From: Nocardioides aquaticus
GTDB taxonomy: Bacteria > Actinomycetota > Actinomycetes > Propionibacteriales > Nocardioidaceae
DNA: 64,000 bases
Direction: 5' to 3'
Assembly (NCBI RefSeq): GCF_018459925.1
Contig: NZ_CP075371.1
Location: forward strand, 4,402,001-4,466,000
Shown here: in pieces, positions 24,495 through 34,903 of the stretch
How positions within the stretch are numbered: position 1 is the first letter of the stretch
Layout of the letters: the number at the start of each line of letters is the position of its first letter
Notes under the pieces: generated by a model
What the model saw: the letters and a program-made list of their open reading frames with translations, nothing else
Told to the model about the DNA's origin: nothing
Databases searched by the model: none
Program-made: the position numbers and the translations under genes

Positions 24495-25654
24495 TCAGTA
24501 CGACTTGGGCAGCCCCAGGCTGTGCATCGCGACGTAGTTCAGGATCATCTCCCGCGAGACCGGTGCGATCCGCCCGGCCCGGGCCGCGACCAGGAGGCCG
24601 GCCATGCCGTACTCCTGGCTGATCCCGTTGCCGCCGTGCGTCTGCACCGCCCGGTCGACGGCGTGCACGGCGGCCTCGGCGGCGGCGTACTTGGCGATGT
24701 TGGCCGCCTCGCCCGCCCCGGTCTCGTCGCCGGAGTCCAGGAGCGCGGCGGCCTTGGCGTTCATCAGCCGCGCCATCTCGATCTCGATGTGGCTCTCGGC
24801 CAGCGGGTGCGCGATCGCCTGGTGGGCGCCGATCGGGGACTGGAAGACGGTGCGCTCCTTCGCGTACGCCGTCGCCCTCGCCAGGGCGTAGCGCGCGAGG
24901 CCGAGGGAGAAGGCGGCCGCCATGATCCGCTCGGGGTTGAGCCCGGCGAAGAGCTGCACGAGCCCGCCGTTCTCGTCGCCGACGACGGCGTCGGCGGGCA
25001 GCCGGACGTCGTCGAGGAACACCTGGAACTGCTTCTCGGGGCTGACGATCTCCATCGGGATGACGTGGGCCTCGAAGCCGTCGGCGTCGGTCGGGACGAC
25101 GAACAGGACCGGCTTGACCTTGCCGGTGCGCGCGTCGTGGGCGCGGGCGACGACCAGCACGTTCTCGGCCTCGTCGACGCCGGAGATCCAGATCTTGCGG
25201 CCGTTGAGCACCCAGGTGTCGCCGTCGCGCCGGGCGTTCGTGGTGATGTTGTGGGTGTTGGTGCCGGCGTCGGGCTCGGTGATCGCGAAGGCCATCGTCC
25301 CGGTGCCGTCGCAGATGCCCGGCAGCCAGCGCTGCTTCTGCGCCTCGGTCCCGTAGCGGACGATGATCGTGCCGCAGATGGCCGGGCTGACGACCATCAG
25401 CAGCAGCGGGCAGCCCTGCGCGGCGAGCTCCTCGCACACGGCCGCGACGTCGCCGATCCCGCCGCCGCCCCCGCCGTACTCCTCGGGGACGTTGATGCCG
25501 AGGTAGCCGTTCTTGGCGATGTCGAGCCACAGGTCGGTGGTCTTGCCGCCGCTGCGGGCCTTCTCGGTGAAGTACTCCCGGCCGTACGTGCCGGCCAGCC
25601 TCGAGACGGCCTTGCGGAGCTCCTGGCGCTCCTCGGACTCGGTGTACGCGTTGC

Positions 25655-25658
<4 letters not shown>
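24495..25658 (-). CDS. Acyl-CoA dehydrogenase, last gene of the AtuA/carboxylase operon
   Basis: A 387-residue FAD flavoenzyme that introduces an alpha-beta double bond into an acyl-CoA. It has YGGGGGGIGDVAAVCEELA, AFAITEPDAGTNTHN (acyl-CoA/FAD loop), WISGVDEAENVLVVAR, and QTHGGNGISQEYGM with the catalytic Glu at about 349. That Glu occupies the short/medium-chain dehydrogenase position. Isovaleryl-CoA dehydrogenases place it elsewhere, so this is probably not a leucine-pathway enzyme despite the neighbouring carboxylase. ATG 25658 overlaps the upstream biotin carboxylase stop. In the atu pathway such an enzyme oxidises citronellyl-CoA-type substrates, and this assignment is inferred. Confidence 0.87.
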
Positions 25659-27646
<1,988 letters not shown>

Positions 27647-27654
27647 GACGGTCC

Positions 27655-29274
27655 CTACATCCTGAAGACGCCGTAGCCGGCGGCGCCGGACCAGGTCTTG
27701 TTCTCGATCACGGACAGGCAGATGCCGAGCACGGTGCGGGTGTCGCGGGGGTCGATGACGCCGTCGTCGTAGAGCATCCCGGACAGCGCGTGGGGCAGGG
27801 AGGCCTCCTCGACCATCTGCTCGACGTAGGCGCGCATGCCGGCGTCGCCCTCCTCGTCGTAGACCTGCCCCCGGGCCTCGGCCGAGCCCCGGGCCACGAT
27901 CGACATGACGCCGGCGAGCTGGGCGGGGCCCATCACGGCCGACTTGGCGCTGGGCCAGGTGAACAGGAACCGGGGGTCGTACGCGCGTCCGTTCATGCCG
28001 TAGTTCCCGGCGCCGTAGGACGCGCCGAGGATCACCGTCAGGTGCGGCACGGAGGAGTTCGAGATGGCGTTGATCATCATCGCGCCGTGCTTGATGATGC
28101 CGCCCTGCTCGTACTCCTTGCCGACCATGTAGCCGGTGGTGTTGTGCAGGAACAGCAGCGGTGTGTCCGTCTGGTTGGCCAGCTGCACGAACTGGGTCGC
28201 CTTCTGGGCCTCCTCGCTGAACAGCACGCCCTGGGCGTTGGCCAGGATGCCGACCGGGCGGCCGTGGATGCGGGCCCAGCCGGTGACCAGCGAGGTGCCG
28301 TAGAGCGGCTTGAACTCGTCGAAGGCCACCTCGTTGGTCGCGCTCACGCCGTCGCAGACGCGGGCGACGACCTGGCGCGGGTCGAAGGGCTCCTTGAGGT
28401 CGGCCGGGACGAGGTCGAGCAGCTCCTCGGGGTCGGCGTCGGGCCCGGCGTACGGGTCTCGTGACGCTCGCTGCGCTCGCTCCTCGACCACCGGGGGTCC
28501 CGACTTGCGCCAGTTCAGCCGGGCCACGATCCGGCGACCGATCCGGATCGCGTCGTGCTCGTCGACGGCGAGGTAGTCGGCCAGGCCGGAGGTGCGTGCG
28601 TGCATCCCCGCGCCGCCGAGCGACTCGTCGTCGGACTCCTCGCCGGTGGCCATCTTCACCAGCGGCGGGCCGCCGAGGAAGACCTTCGCCTGCTGCTCGA
28701 CCATCACGGTGTAGTCGCTCATCCCGGGGATGTAGGCGCCGCCGGCCGTGGAGTTGCCGAAGACCAGCGCGATGGTGGGGAGCTTCGCGGCCGAGCTGCG
28801 GGTGATGTCGCGGAAGGTCTTCCCGCCGGGGATGAAGATCTCCTTCTGCGTCGGCAGGTCGGCGCCGCCGGACTCGACCAGGGCGATCGTCGGCAGCCCG
28901 TTCTCCTCCGCGACCTGGTGGGCGCGGAACGCCTTCTTGACCGTCCACGGGTTGCTGGCGCCGCCCTTGACCGACGGGTCGTTGGCGGTGATGACGCACT
29001 CGACCCCCTCGACCACCCCGATCCCGGTGACGATGCTGGCGCCGACGGCGAAGTCGGAGCCCCACCCGGCCAGCGGGGACAGCTCGAGGAACGCCGAGCC
29101 CTCGTCGACGAGCAGCTCGATGCGCTCGCGGGGCATCAGCTTGCCGCGGGCGTGGTGGCGCGCGACGTACTTCTCCCCGCCGCCGGCGACGGCCTTGGCG
29201 TGCTCGGCGGCGAGGTCGGCCAGCCTGGCCTCCATCGCCTCGCGGTTCGCTCCGTGGGTCACCGGTGCGCTCAC
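27655..29274 (-). CDS. Acyl-CoA carboxylase carboxyltransferase (beta) subunit
   Basis: A 539-residue carboxyltransferase that moves CO2 from biotin to an acyl-CoA. Two crotonase-fold halves are visible: ARGKLMPRERIELLVD, ANDPSVKGGASNPWTVKK, FGNSTAGGAYIPGMSDY, then SLVTGWARIHGRPVGILAN, LFLHNTTGYMVGKEYEQGGIIKHGAMM and ASYGAGNYGMNGRAYDPRFLFTWP. The latter is typical of methylcrotonyl/geranyl-CoA carboxylase beta chains. Residues about 261-274 (PVVEERAQRASRD) in the inter-domain linker are encoded by a 40-bp dispersed repeat. GTG 29274 overlaps the upstream stop. The alpha subunit gene starts 8 nt past this stop. Confidence 0.9.
   Translation of the reverse strand: MSAPVTHGANREAMEARLADLAAEHAKAVAGGGEKYVARHHARGKLMPRERIELLVDEGSAFLELSPLAGWGSDFAVGASIVTGIGVVEGVECVITANDPSVKGGASNPWTVKKAFRAHQVAEENGLPTIALVESGGADLPTQKEIFIPGGKTFRDITRSSAAKLPTIALVFGNSTAGGAYIPGMSDYTVMVEQQAKVFLGGPPLVKMATGEESDDESLGGAGMHARTSGLADYLAVDEHDAIRIGRRIVARLNWRKSGPPVVEERAQRASRDPYAGPDADPEELLDLVPADLKEPFDPRQVVARVCDGVSATNEVAFDEFKPLYGTSLVTGWARIHGRPVGILANAQGVLFSEEAQKATQFVQLANQTDTPLLFLHNTTGYMVGKEYEQGGIIKHGAMMINAISNSSVPHLTVILGASYGAGNYGMNGRAYDPRFLFTWPSAKSAVMGPAQLAGVMSIVARGSAEARGQVYDEEGDAGMRAYVEQMVEEASLPHALSGMLYDDGVIDPRDTRTVLGICLSVIENKTWSGAAGYGVFRM
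28455..28494. repeat. 40-bp dispersed repeat inside the carboxyltransferase gene
   Basis: This 40-bp segment is identical at 39 of 40 positions to the intergenic copy at 32695-32734. In the gene's frame it encodes VVEERAQRASRD within the variable linker between the two carboxyltransferase halves, so the reading frame survives the insertion. Confidence 0.92.
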
Positions 29275-31069
29275 AGCAGTCCCTCCTGGATCTGGACCAT
29301 CCGGCTGCGCAGCCACTCGCCGAGCGCCTTGGCCTGGGGGTCGGTACGGGTCGAGGCGGCCACGCCCTCGCCGAGCAGCCCGTGGATGACCACGTTGACG
29401 GCGCCGAGGTGCGGCAGCAGGTGGACGTCCACGTCGAGGTCGGCGGACTCGGGGACGAGCTCGCGGACCTTCTTCGGGCTGAGCACCTTGAACAGCCAGG
29501 CCACGCGGTCGGCGCGCTTCTCGGCGTCGCCGGGGGCGTCGTGGGCGACCCAGAAGCCGACGTTCGCGTCGCCGCCCTTGTCACCGGAGCGGGCGTGGAC
29601 GAAGGTCCCCAGCGGCTGGCGCCGGGTGAGCCGGTCGGCGGGGGCGGGGTACGGCGAGGGCCGGCGACCGTGGTCGTCCAGGTCGGCCGGGGCCGGGCCG
29701 GTCGGGGCCAGGTCGGTCGGGTCGGGCACCACCTCACGGGTGCCGTCGGGCAGGACGACGACGTGGGTCACGGCGGCGCGGTCGACGTACGCCGGGCGGT
29801 AGACGCCGTACGGCGTGGGCCGGGCCGGGGGCCGGTGAGGGTGAAGCCGGGGTACGACGCCAGCGCCAGCTCGACCACGGGGCCGGTGAACGCCTTGCCG
29901 ACGGGGTCGGCCTCGGGGTCGAGCCCGGTGCACCGCAGCACGCAGGCGGCGTCCTCCTGCCGCTCGGCGTCGGCCCGCGGGGTGATCCCGCGCGTCCAGG
30001 TGACGCTCGCCGCGGTGAGGCGGTGGTCGAGCTGCTCGTGGACCCACGCCTCCTTGGCGTCGAGGTCGAGGCCGGTCAGGACCAGCTCGAAGGAGTTGCG
30101 GAAGCCGCCGAGCTCGTTGACGCAGACCTTGAGGGTCGCGGGCGGGGCCTGCCCGCGGGTGCCGGAGACGCGGACGCGGTCCTCGCCGACCTGCTCGAGG
30201 CGGACGGTGTCGAGCTCGGTGGTGACGTCGGGGCCGAGGTAGCGCGTCGACTGGATCTCGTAGACCAGCTGGGCGGTGACGGTGTCGAGGGTGACGGCGC
30301 CGCCGGTGCCGTCCTGCTTGGTGACCGTGCAGGACCCGTCGGCCTCGATCTCGGCGAGCGGGAAGCCGAGCGGGAGGTGGCGGCGCGGCAGCCGGGTGAA
30401 GCCGGAGAAGTTGCCGCCGGTGGCCTGGGTCCCGCACTCGAGGACGTGGCCGGCGACGACGGCGCCAGCCAGCGCGTCGTGGTCGGCGGGGGTCCACCCG
30501 AAGTGCGAGGCGGCGGCGCCGAGGACCAACGACGCGTCGGTGACGCGCCCGGTGACCACGACCTCCGCGCCGGCGTCGAGGGCACGCGCGATCCCGAACC
30601 CGCCGAGGTAGGCGTTGGCCGTCAGGGCACCGGGGTGGCCGAGCTCGGCCGCCCACTCGCGCAGGTCGTCGCCCTCGACGTGGGCCACGGCCGGGTCGAG
30701 CCCGAGGCCCCGGGCGACCTCGCGGACCCGGTCGGCGAGGCCGGCCGGGTTGAGGCCGCCGGCGTTGACGACGATCCGGGTGCCCTGCTCCAGCGCGAGA
30801 CCCAGGGTGTCCTCGAGCTGACCGACCACCGTGCGGGCGTAGCCCAGGGAGGGGTCGCGCATCGCGTCGCGGCCCAGGATCAGCATGGTCAGCTCGGCCA
30901 GGTAGTCGCCGGTGAGCACGTCGAGCGGGCGGGAGGTGCCGTCGGGGCCGGCGCTGCGCCCCTCGAGCATCTCGCGCATCGCCGAGAGCCGGTCGCCGTA
31001 GAAGCCGGAGCAGTTGCCGACGCGCAGGACGTCGGCGGACCGACGGTCTGTCCGTACGGGGTCAGCCAC
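29271..31069 (-). pseudogene. atuA: Acyclic terpene utilization AtuA-family protein, frameshifted
   Basis: AtuA/DUF1446 proteins belong to citronellol and geraniol degradation operons, but their reaction is unresolved. The N-terminal part (GNCSGFYGDRLSAM, LTGDYLAELTMLIL, VVNAGGLNPAGLA, VVTGRVTDASLVLGAA, GHVLECGTQATGGNFSG) is followed in another frame by the C-terminal AtuA domain (FVHARSGDKGGDANVGFW, FKVLSPKKVRELVP). The break lies at a run of five G (29827-29831, plus strand). The 1799-nt span would become 600 codons with one base added. It may be a sequencing error, or the C-terminal domain may now be cut off. GTG 31069 overlaps the upstream stop by 8 nt. Confidence 0.86.
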
Positions 31070-31871
31070 GACGGCTCGCCCGCCCCTCGCCCGGGGGGCC
31101 GGCGAAGCACTGGGCGATGCCGAGCCAGCGGGCAGCCTCGTCCCCGGTCGCCACGAGGTCGGTGTCGTCGCGGTGGACCCGCTGGGTGACCAGGCGGGCG
31201 AGGTCCCAGGCCGAGCCGTGCACCTGGTCGGTCGCGTCGTCGGGCCCCCACGTCCACCGCTCGCCGGAGGGCGAGGAGAGTTCCACGTGGAACGGTGCCG
31301 TCGGCGGGGTCAGCCCGTGGGTGGCGTAGGCGAAGTCGCGGGTGCGGACCCCGAGGTGGCAGACGTGGCGCACCCGGTCGGTGGGCTCGACCGGCACGCC
31401 CAGCCCCTCGCGGACGTCCAGGGCGTGCGCCCACGTCTCCATGAAGCGGGCGGTCGCCATCGACGCGGCCGACATCGGGGGGCCGAACCACGGCATCTTG
31501 TGGCCCGCCGGCAGGGAGCGGAGCGCGGTGGCCAGGGAGGCACGACCGTCGTCCCAGGTGGCGAGCAGGTCGGCGGTCGGCAGCGCGGCGAGCTCCTCCG
31601 CACCGCGGTCGACGAACCCGTCGGGGTCCTCCAGCGCGCCGAGCACGAGGGCGTCCCAGGCGTCCTTGTCGGTGGCCGCCAGGGTGGCGGCGCGGTCGGT
31701 CCACGCCAGGTGGGCGACCTGGTGGGCGACGGTCCAGCCGGGGGCCGGGGTGGGCGTGGCCCAGCCGCCGCCGGACGTACGGGGGTCGAGGTCGGCGACG
31801 ACCGCGCGCAGGGCGTCGGTCTCGGCGGCCAGGTCGACCAGCAGTCCGTCCAGCAGGTCGTCGGTGCTCAC
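31062..31871 (-). CDS. TIGR03084-family (maleylpyruvate isomerase-like, DinB fold) protein
   Basis: A 269-residue protein of the actinobacterial TIGR03084 family. The N-terminal mycothiol-dependent-isomerase/DinB-like four-helix domain includes WTVAHQVAHLAWTD, where histidines would bind a divalent metal, and METWAHALDVREGLG with another candidate His ligand. The C-terminal small domain ends in HRDDTDLVATGDEAARWLGIAQCFAGPPG. Members usually sit beside AtuA-like genes, as here. The reaction is unknown. Thiol-dependent isomerisation or transfer in mycothiol-containing bacteria is suggested by fold only. GTG 31871 overlaps the TetR stop. Confidence 0.8.
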   Translation of the reverse strand: MSTDDLLDGLLVDLAAETDALRAVVADLDPRTSGGGWATPTPAPGWTVAHQVAHLAWTDRAATLAATDKDAWDALVLGALEDPDGFVDRGAEELAALPTADLLATWDDGRASLATALRSLPAGHKMPWFGPPMSAASMATARFMETWAHALDVREGLGVPVEPTDRVRHVCHLGVRTRDFAYATHGLTPPTAPFHVELSSPSGERWTWGPDDATDQVHGSAWDLARLVTQRVHRDDTDLVATGDEAARWLGIAQCFAGPPGEGRASRRG

Positions 31872-32485
31872 GGGGCACGCTCCTTCAGGGCGGTGTCGAG
31901 GACGCGCGCCCACTCGTCGAGGATCCGCGACCGGCGACGGGCGTCGTCGGTGATCGTGTCGGCCAGACCGAGACCGCGCACGAGGTCGAGCGTGGCCTGC
32001 ACCAGCTCGCGTACGCCCGGCGCGTGCTCGTCGGCGCCGAGGAGCTCGACCGTCAGCCGGTGCGTCTCCCGCCCGACGCGCTGCTCGAGCGGGGCGACGG
32101 CGTCGAGCAGGCCGGGATCGGTGCGCGCCGCCACCCACAGCTCGAGGGCGGCGGTGAAGACGGGCGAGGTGAAGTGGTCGGCCAGCATGCCGAGGACCGC
32201 GCGGGTGCGCTGCTCCCCCGTGGGAAGCGCCGCTGCGGCGGCGACCAGCTCGCGTCGGCGTACCTCCGACAGGTGCTCGACGGCAGCCACGACCAGCGCG
32301 TCCTTGGTCGGGAAGTGGTGCAGCTGCGCGCCACGACTCACGCCGGCGCGCTGGGAGACCAGCGTCGTGGACGTGCCGGCGAAGCCGCGCTCGACCAGGC
32401 ACTCCACCGTCGCCTCCAGCAGCCGGGCCCGCATGACACGGGTCCGCTCCTCCTGGGGTACGCGGGTGGGGGCGGTGCTGCTCAC
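31868..32485 (-). CDS. TetR family repressor of the AtuA/carboxylase operon
   Basis: A 205-residue regulator. The N-terminal HTH (LLEATVECLVERGFAGTSTTLVSQRAGVSRGAQLHHFPTKDALV, about 20-65) is followed by a helical ligand-binding domain. It is the first gene of an uninterrupted minus-strand run to 24495 in which neighbours overlap or nearly touch, so it probably represses its own operon and responds to an acyl-CoA intermediate. GTG 32485 is leaderless, with CACACT ending 7 nt upstream. The palindrome at 32515-32528 overlaps the -35, so binding there would block transcription. Confidence 0.87.
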   Translation of the reverse strand: MSSTAPTRVPQEERTRVMRARLLEATVECLVERGFAGTSTTLVSQRAGVSRGAQLHHFPTKDALVVAAVEHLSEVRRRELVAAAAALPTGEQRTRAVLGMLADHFTSPVFTAALELWVAARTDPGLLDAVAPLEQRVGRETHRLTVELLGADEHAPGVRELVQATLDLVRGLGLADTITDDARRRSRILDEWARVLDTALKERAP

Positions 32486-32492
32486 GCAGGCG

Positions 32493-32528
32493 AGTGTGGC
32501 GTGGGTGGGAACAAACAGTCAAGACTGT
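32493..32528 (-). promoter_or_regulatory. Operon promoter with embedded TetR operator
   Basis: Reading the minus strand: -35 TTGACT (32522-32517), 18-bp spacer, -10 CACACT (32498-32493), then 7 nt to the GTG at 32485. The -35 sits inside the perfect palindrome ACAGTC-AA-GACTGT (32515-32528), the expected arrangement for autorepression by the adjacent TetR protein. This promoter would drive the whole 8-kb operon. Confidence 0.72.
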
Positions 32529-32566
32529 CGGGAAGTCAGCCGTCGGACCTCGGGCTTCGGAGCGAT

Positions 32567-32734
32567 CGACCAGGGGGCGCAGCGCCCCGGTGGTCGAGGA
32601 GCGAGCGAATCGCCCCGGTGGTCGCCGCGCCCGGTCGATGGGTGATCTGCACTCACCAGGTGCACGTAGATCACCCATCGACCCACGGGGGACTGGTCTC
32701 GAGACGCTCGCTGCGCTCGCTCCTCGACCACCGG
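32567..32734. repeat. Composite repeat cluster in the TetR/M50 intergenic region
   Basis: Four elements occur in 170 bp. The first is a hairpin CGACCA...GGGGCGC-A-GCGCCCC...TGGTCG (32567-32596). The second is a 21-bp inverted fragment (32587-32607) identical to one end of the 40-bp repeat. The third is a 16-bp perfect inverted repeat, 32633-32648 against 32668-32683. The fourth is a full 40-bp repeat copy (32695-32734) matching the one inside the carboxyltransferase gene. The flanking genes diverge, so these are not terminators. No other gene is visible in this 316-bp gap (32486-32801). Confidence 0.85.
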
Positions 32735-32801
32735 GCACCCTTCTGTCCGGAACCGTCACCTCGACGCGCCGCGAGCGTTGCCTCGGCCGTACGGTCCTGG
32801 G

Positions 32802-33506
32802 GTGGAGGTGGTGGGTGAGATCTGGGGCGAGGTGCTGGGCACCCAGGCCCCGCCGACGCAGGCCGTCCGGTGGGTCTGCGCGCTCGTCGCGCTGGTCGTC
32901 GTCGCGCTGCCCGGCAGCTGGCGTCGCTCCCGGGTCGTGGTCACCGTGGCGCACGAGGGCGCGCACGCCGTGGTCGCGGTGCTGTGCGGGCGCCGCCTCG
33001 ACGGCGTCCGGCTGCACCGGGACTCCTCGGGCCTGACGCTGTCGCGCGGTCGGCCGCGGGGGCCGGGCATGGTGGCCACCGCGTTCGCGGGCTACCCCGG
33101 ACCGGCGCTGCTCGGGCTGGGCGCCGCGGCGCTGCTCGCCGACGGGCGGGCGCTGGCGGTGCTGTGGCTGGCGGTGCTGCTGCTCGCCGGCCTGCTGCTG
33201 TGGGTGCGCAACGCGTACGGGCTGCTCGCCGTCGGCCTCTCCCTCGCGCTGGTCGCCGCCGTGTCGTGGTGGGCCGAGCCGCGGTGGCAGTCCGCGGCCG
33301 CGCACGCCGGCACGTGGTTCCTGCTCCTCGGGGCGGTGCGCGCGGCCGTCGAGCTGGGTCGGGACCGCCGCCGTGAGCGCGGGCGCACCTCGGACGCCGA
33401 CGTGCTGGCCCGGCTCACCCACGTCCCGGCCCCGGTCTGGGTCGCGGTGCTCGTGCTCCTCACGCTCGGCGCCGCAGCCCTCTCAGCCCGGCTCCTCCTG
33501 GCCTGA
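32802..33506 (+). CDS. M50B-like membrane metallopeptidase
   Basis: A 234-residue polytopic membrane protein with HEGAH (HExxH zinc motif) at about residue 49, inside the hydrophobic stretch VVVTVAHEGAHAVVAVLCG. An MVATAFAGYPGPALLGLGAAAL region follows, where M50 enzymes place further active-site loops. Five to six hydrophobic segments are present. The pattern fits the PF13398 M50B-like peptidases of actinobacteria, presumed to cut within the membrane. Targets are unknown. GTG 32802 lies 6 nt after TACGGT (32790-32795), supporting leaderless initiation at this codon. Confidence 0.77.
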   Translation: MEVVGEIWGEVLGTQAPPTQAVRWVCALVALVVVALPGSWRRSRVVVTVAHEGAHAVVAVLCGRRLDGVRLHRDSSGLTLSRGRPRGPGMVATAFAGYPGPALLGLGAAALLADGRALAVLWLAVLLLAGLLLWVRNAYGLLAVGLSLALVAAVSWWAEPRWQSAAAHAGTWFLLLGAVRAAVELGRDRRRERGRTSDADVLARLTHVPAPVWVAVLVLLTLGAAALSARLLLA

Positions 33507-33510
33507 CCCG

Positions 33511-33558
33511 CAGACCGACCAGCAGCCCGGCCGGCAGCCCGACCGGCAGACCGACGAG
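33511..33558. repeat. Four-unit 12-bp imperfect tandem repeat
   Basis: Units CAGACCGACCAG, CAGCCCGGCCGG, CAGCCCGACCGG and CAGACCGACGAG occupy the 53-bp gap between the stops of two convergent genes. No hairpin terminator is visible there. It looks like a minisatellite-type expansion. Confidence 0.75.
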
Positions 33559-33559
33559 G

Positions 33560-34837
33560 TCAGGGCCGCAGGTCCACCCACACCGCACGGTGGTCCGACG
33601 TGGGGAACGGGAAGGTGCCGGTCAGCCGCGACAGCGGGTCGGCCCGGCGGGGCCAGAACACCCCGGACCCGGTGACCTTCATGCTCCGGCGCGGCAGGAC
33701 GTAGTCGGCGCGGAGGTTGCCGGGCGCAGGGTCGTCGTTGAAGTCGGCGGTGTCGTACCGGGGGGCGGACTCGTGCTCGAGGTTCGGGCCGCCCTGCAGC
33801 CGGCTGGCCTCGCGGGCGCCCGCCGAGCCCGGCATCGGGTCGGCGATCCGGCGGTGGTCGAGCAGCTGCTGGATCGCTCCGGGCACCGAGTCGCCGTCGT
33901 TCGGGTCGCTGTTCTGGTCACCGGCGACGACGAAGGCCGTACCGGCGGCGAGTCCGCCCTCGCGGCCCTGGTCGTCGACCATCCAGTCGCCGCGACGGCC
34001 GGAGCGCACGTAGTCGGCCCAGAACCGGATCTCGTCGGCGTTGCGCAGGCCGTTGCGGTCCTCGGCGCCGTCGAAGGTCGGCGGCGTCGGGTGCGAGACG
34101 AGGTAGTGGACGGTCTTCCGGCCGACCCGGACCGGGACGTCCCAGTGCGACTTGCTGGAGAGCCGGACCACGTCGAGCTCCTCGGGCGTGAACCAGTCCG
34201 CGGGCGCCTCGGTGGCGGGGTCGTCGGGCAGGCGTGCACCGGGGACGTCCTTCCACAGGACGTCCTGGAACGTGCGCACCTGCCGCTGAGCGATCGGGTA
34301 GCGGCTGAGCACGAGCATGCCGTACTGCCCCTCGAAGTCACCGAAGCCGTAGGCGTCGTTGCCACCGCCGACGGACCCGTTGTTGTCGAGGTCGAAACCG
34401 CTGGCGACGCCGGTGTTGGAGGGCGCGGTGAAGGCGTACGGGTAGCGGATCGCGCGGGAGCGGTCGCCGGCCGGGCCCTGGCGGACCTCGAGGTAGTTCT
34501 CCCGGAACAGGTCGGCAGCCTCGCCCGCGTCGTCGTGGTCGAACTCGTTGACCAGCAGCACGTCGGGGCGCACCCGCTGCACGACCTCGGCGACCGCGGC
34601 GGCCTGGGTGTCGTTTGGCGTGGACAGGTCGGCGACCAGCTCGCCCTCGCTCGCGCGGTTGAGCGAGGCGTTGAAGGTCGCGAACCGGACCTCCGGCGCC
34701 CTCCCCTCACGCCCGCCGCCTGCCGCAGCACGAGCGGGGCCTGGCTCGCCGGAGGCGGCCGGCACGGCGAGGAGCGGAGCGACGCCGAGCGCCGCGGTGA
34801 GCAGGGAGGCGCCGAGCGCCCGAGAGGTACGCGTCAT
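33560..34837 (-). CDS. Secreted endonuclease/exonuclease/phosphatase-family protein
   Basis: A 425-residue exported protein with a signal peptide (positively charged start, hydrophobic core, cleavage near AVPAASG, about residue 29). The DNase I-like fold carries FATFNASLNRA, VLLVNEFDHDD, YPIAQRQVRTFQ, FVVAGDQNSDPNDGDS and the terminal PTSDHRAVWVDLRP, which supply the metal-binding Asn, Glu, Asp-x-Asn and the catalytic Asp-His pair. It could act as a secreted nuclease or phosphodiesterase. The substrate is not predictable. ATG 34837 is leaderless-type, with CAGGGT ending 7 nt upstream. It stands alone between a convergent gene and the ABC permease. Confidence 0.85.
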   Translation of the reverse strand: MTRTSRALGASLLTAALGVAPLLAVPAASGEPGPARAAAGGGREGRAPEVRFATFNASLNRASEGELVADLSTPNDTQAAAVAEVVQRVRPDVLLVNEFDHDDAGEAADLFRENYLEVRQGPAGDRSRAIRYPYAFTAPSNTGVASGFDLDNNGSVGGGNDAYGFGDFEGQYGMLVLSRYPIAQRQVRTFQDVLWKDVPGARLPDDPATEAPADWFTPEELDVVRLSSKSHWDVPVRVGRKTVHYLVSHPTPPTFDGAEDRNGLRNADEIRFWADYVRSGRRGDWMVDDQGREGGLAAGTAFVVAGDQNSDPNDGDSVPGAIQQLLDHRRIADPMPGSAGAREASRLQGGPNLEHESAPRYDTADFNDDPAPGNLRADYVLPRRSMKVTGSGVFWPRRADPLSRLTGTFPFPTSDHRAVWVDLRP

Positions 34838-34903
34838 GGGCCCCACCCTGCCGGACCCCGGCGACAGCCGGGCGAACGCCACGTGTCGATCACCGCGCGA
34901 TGA

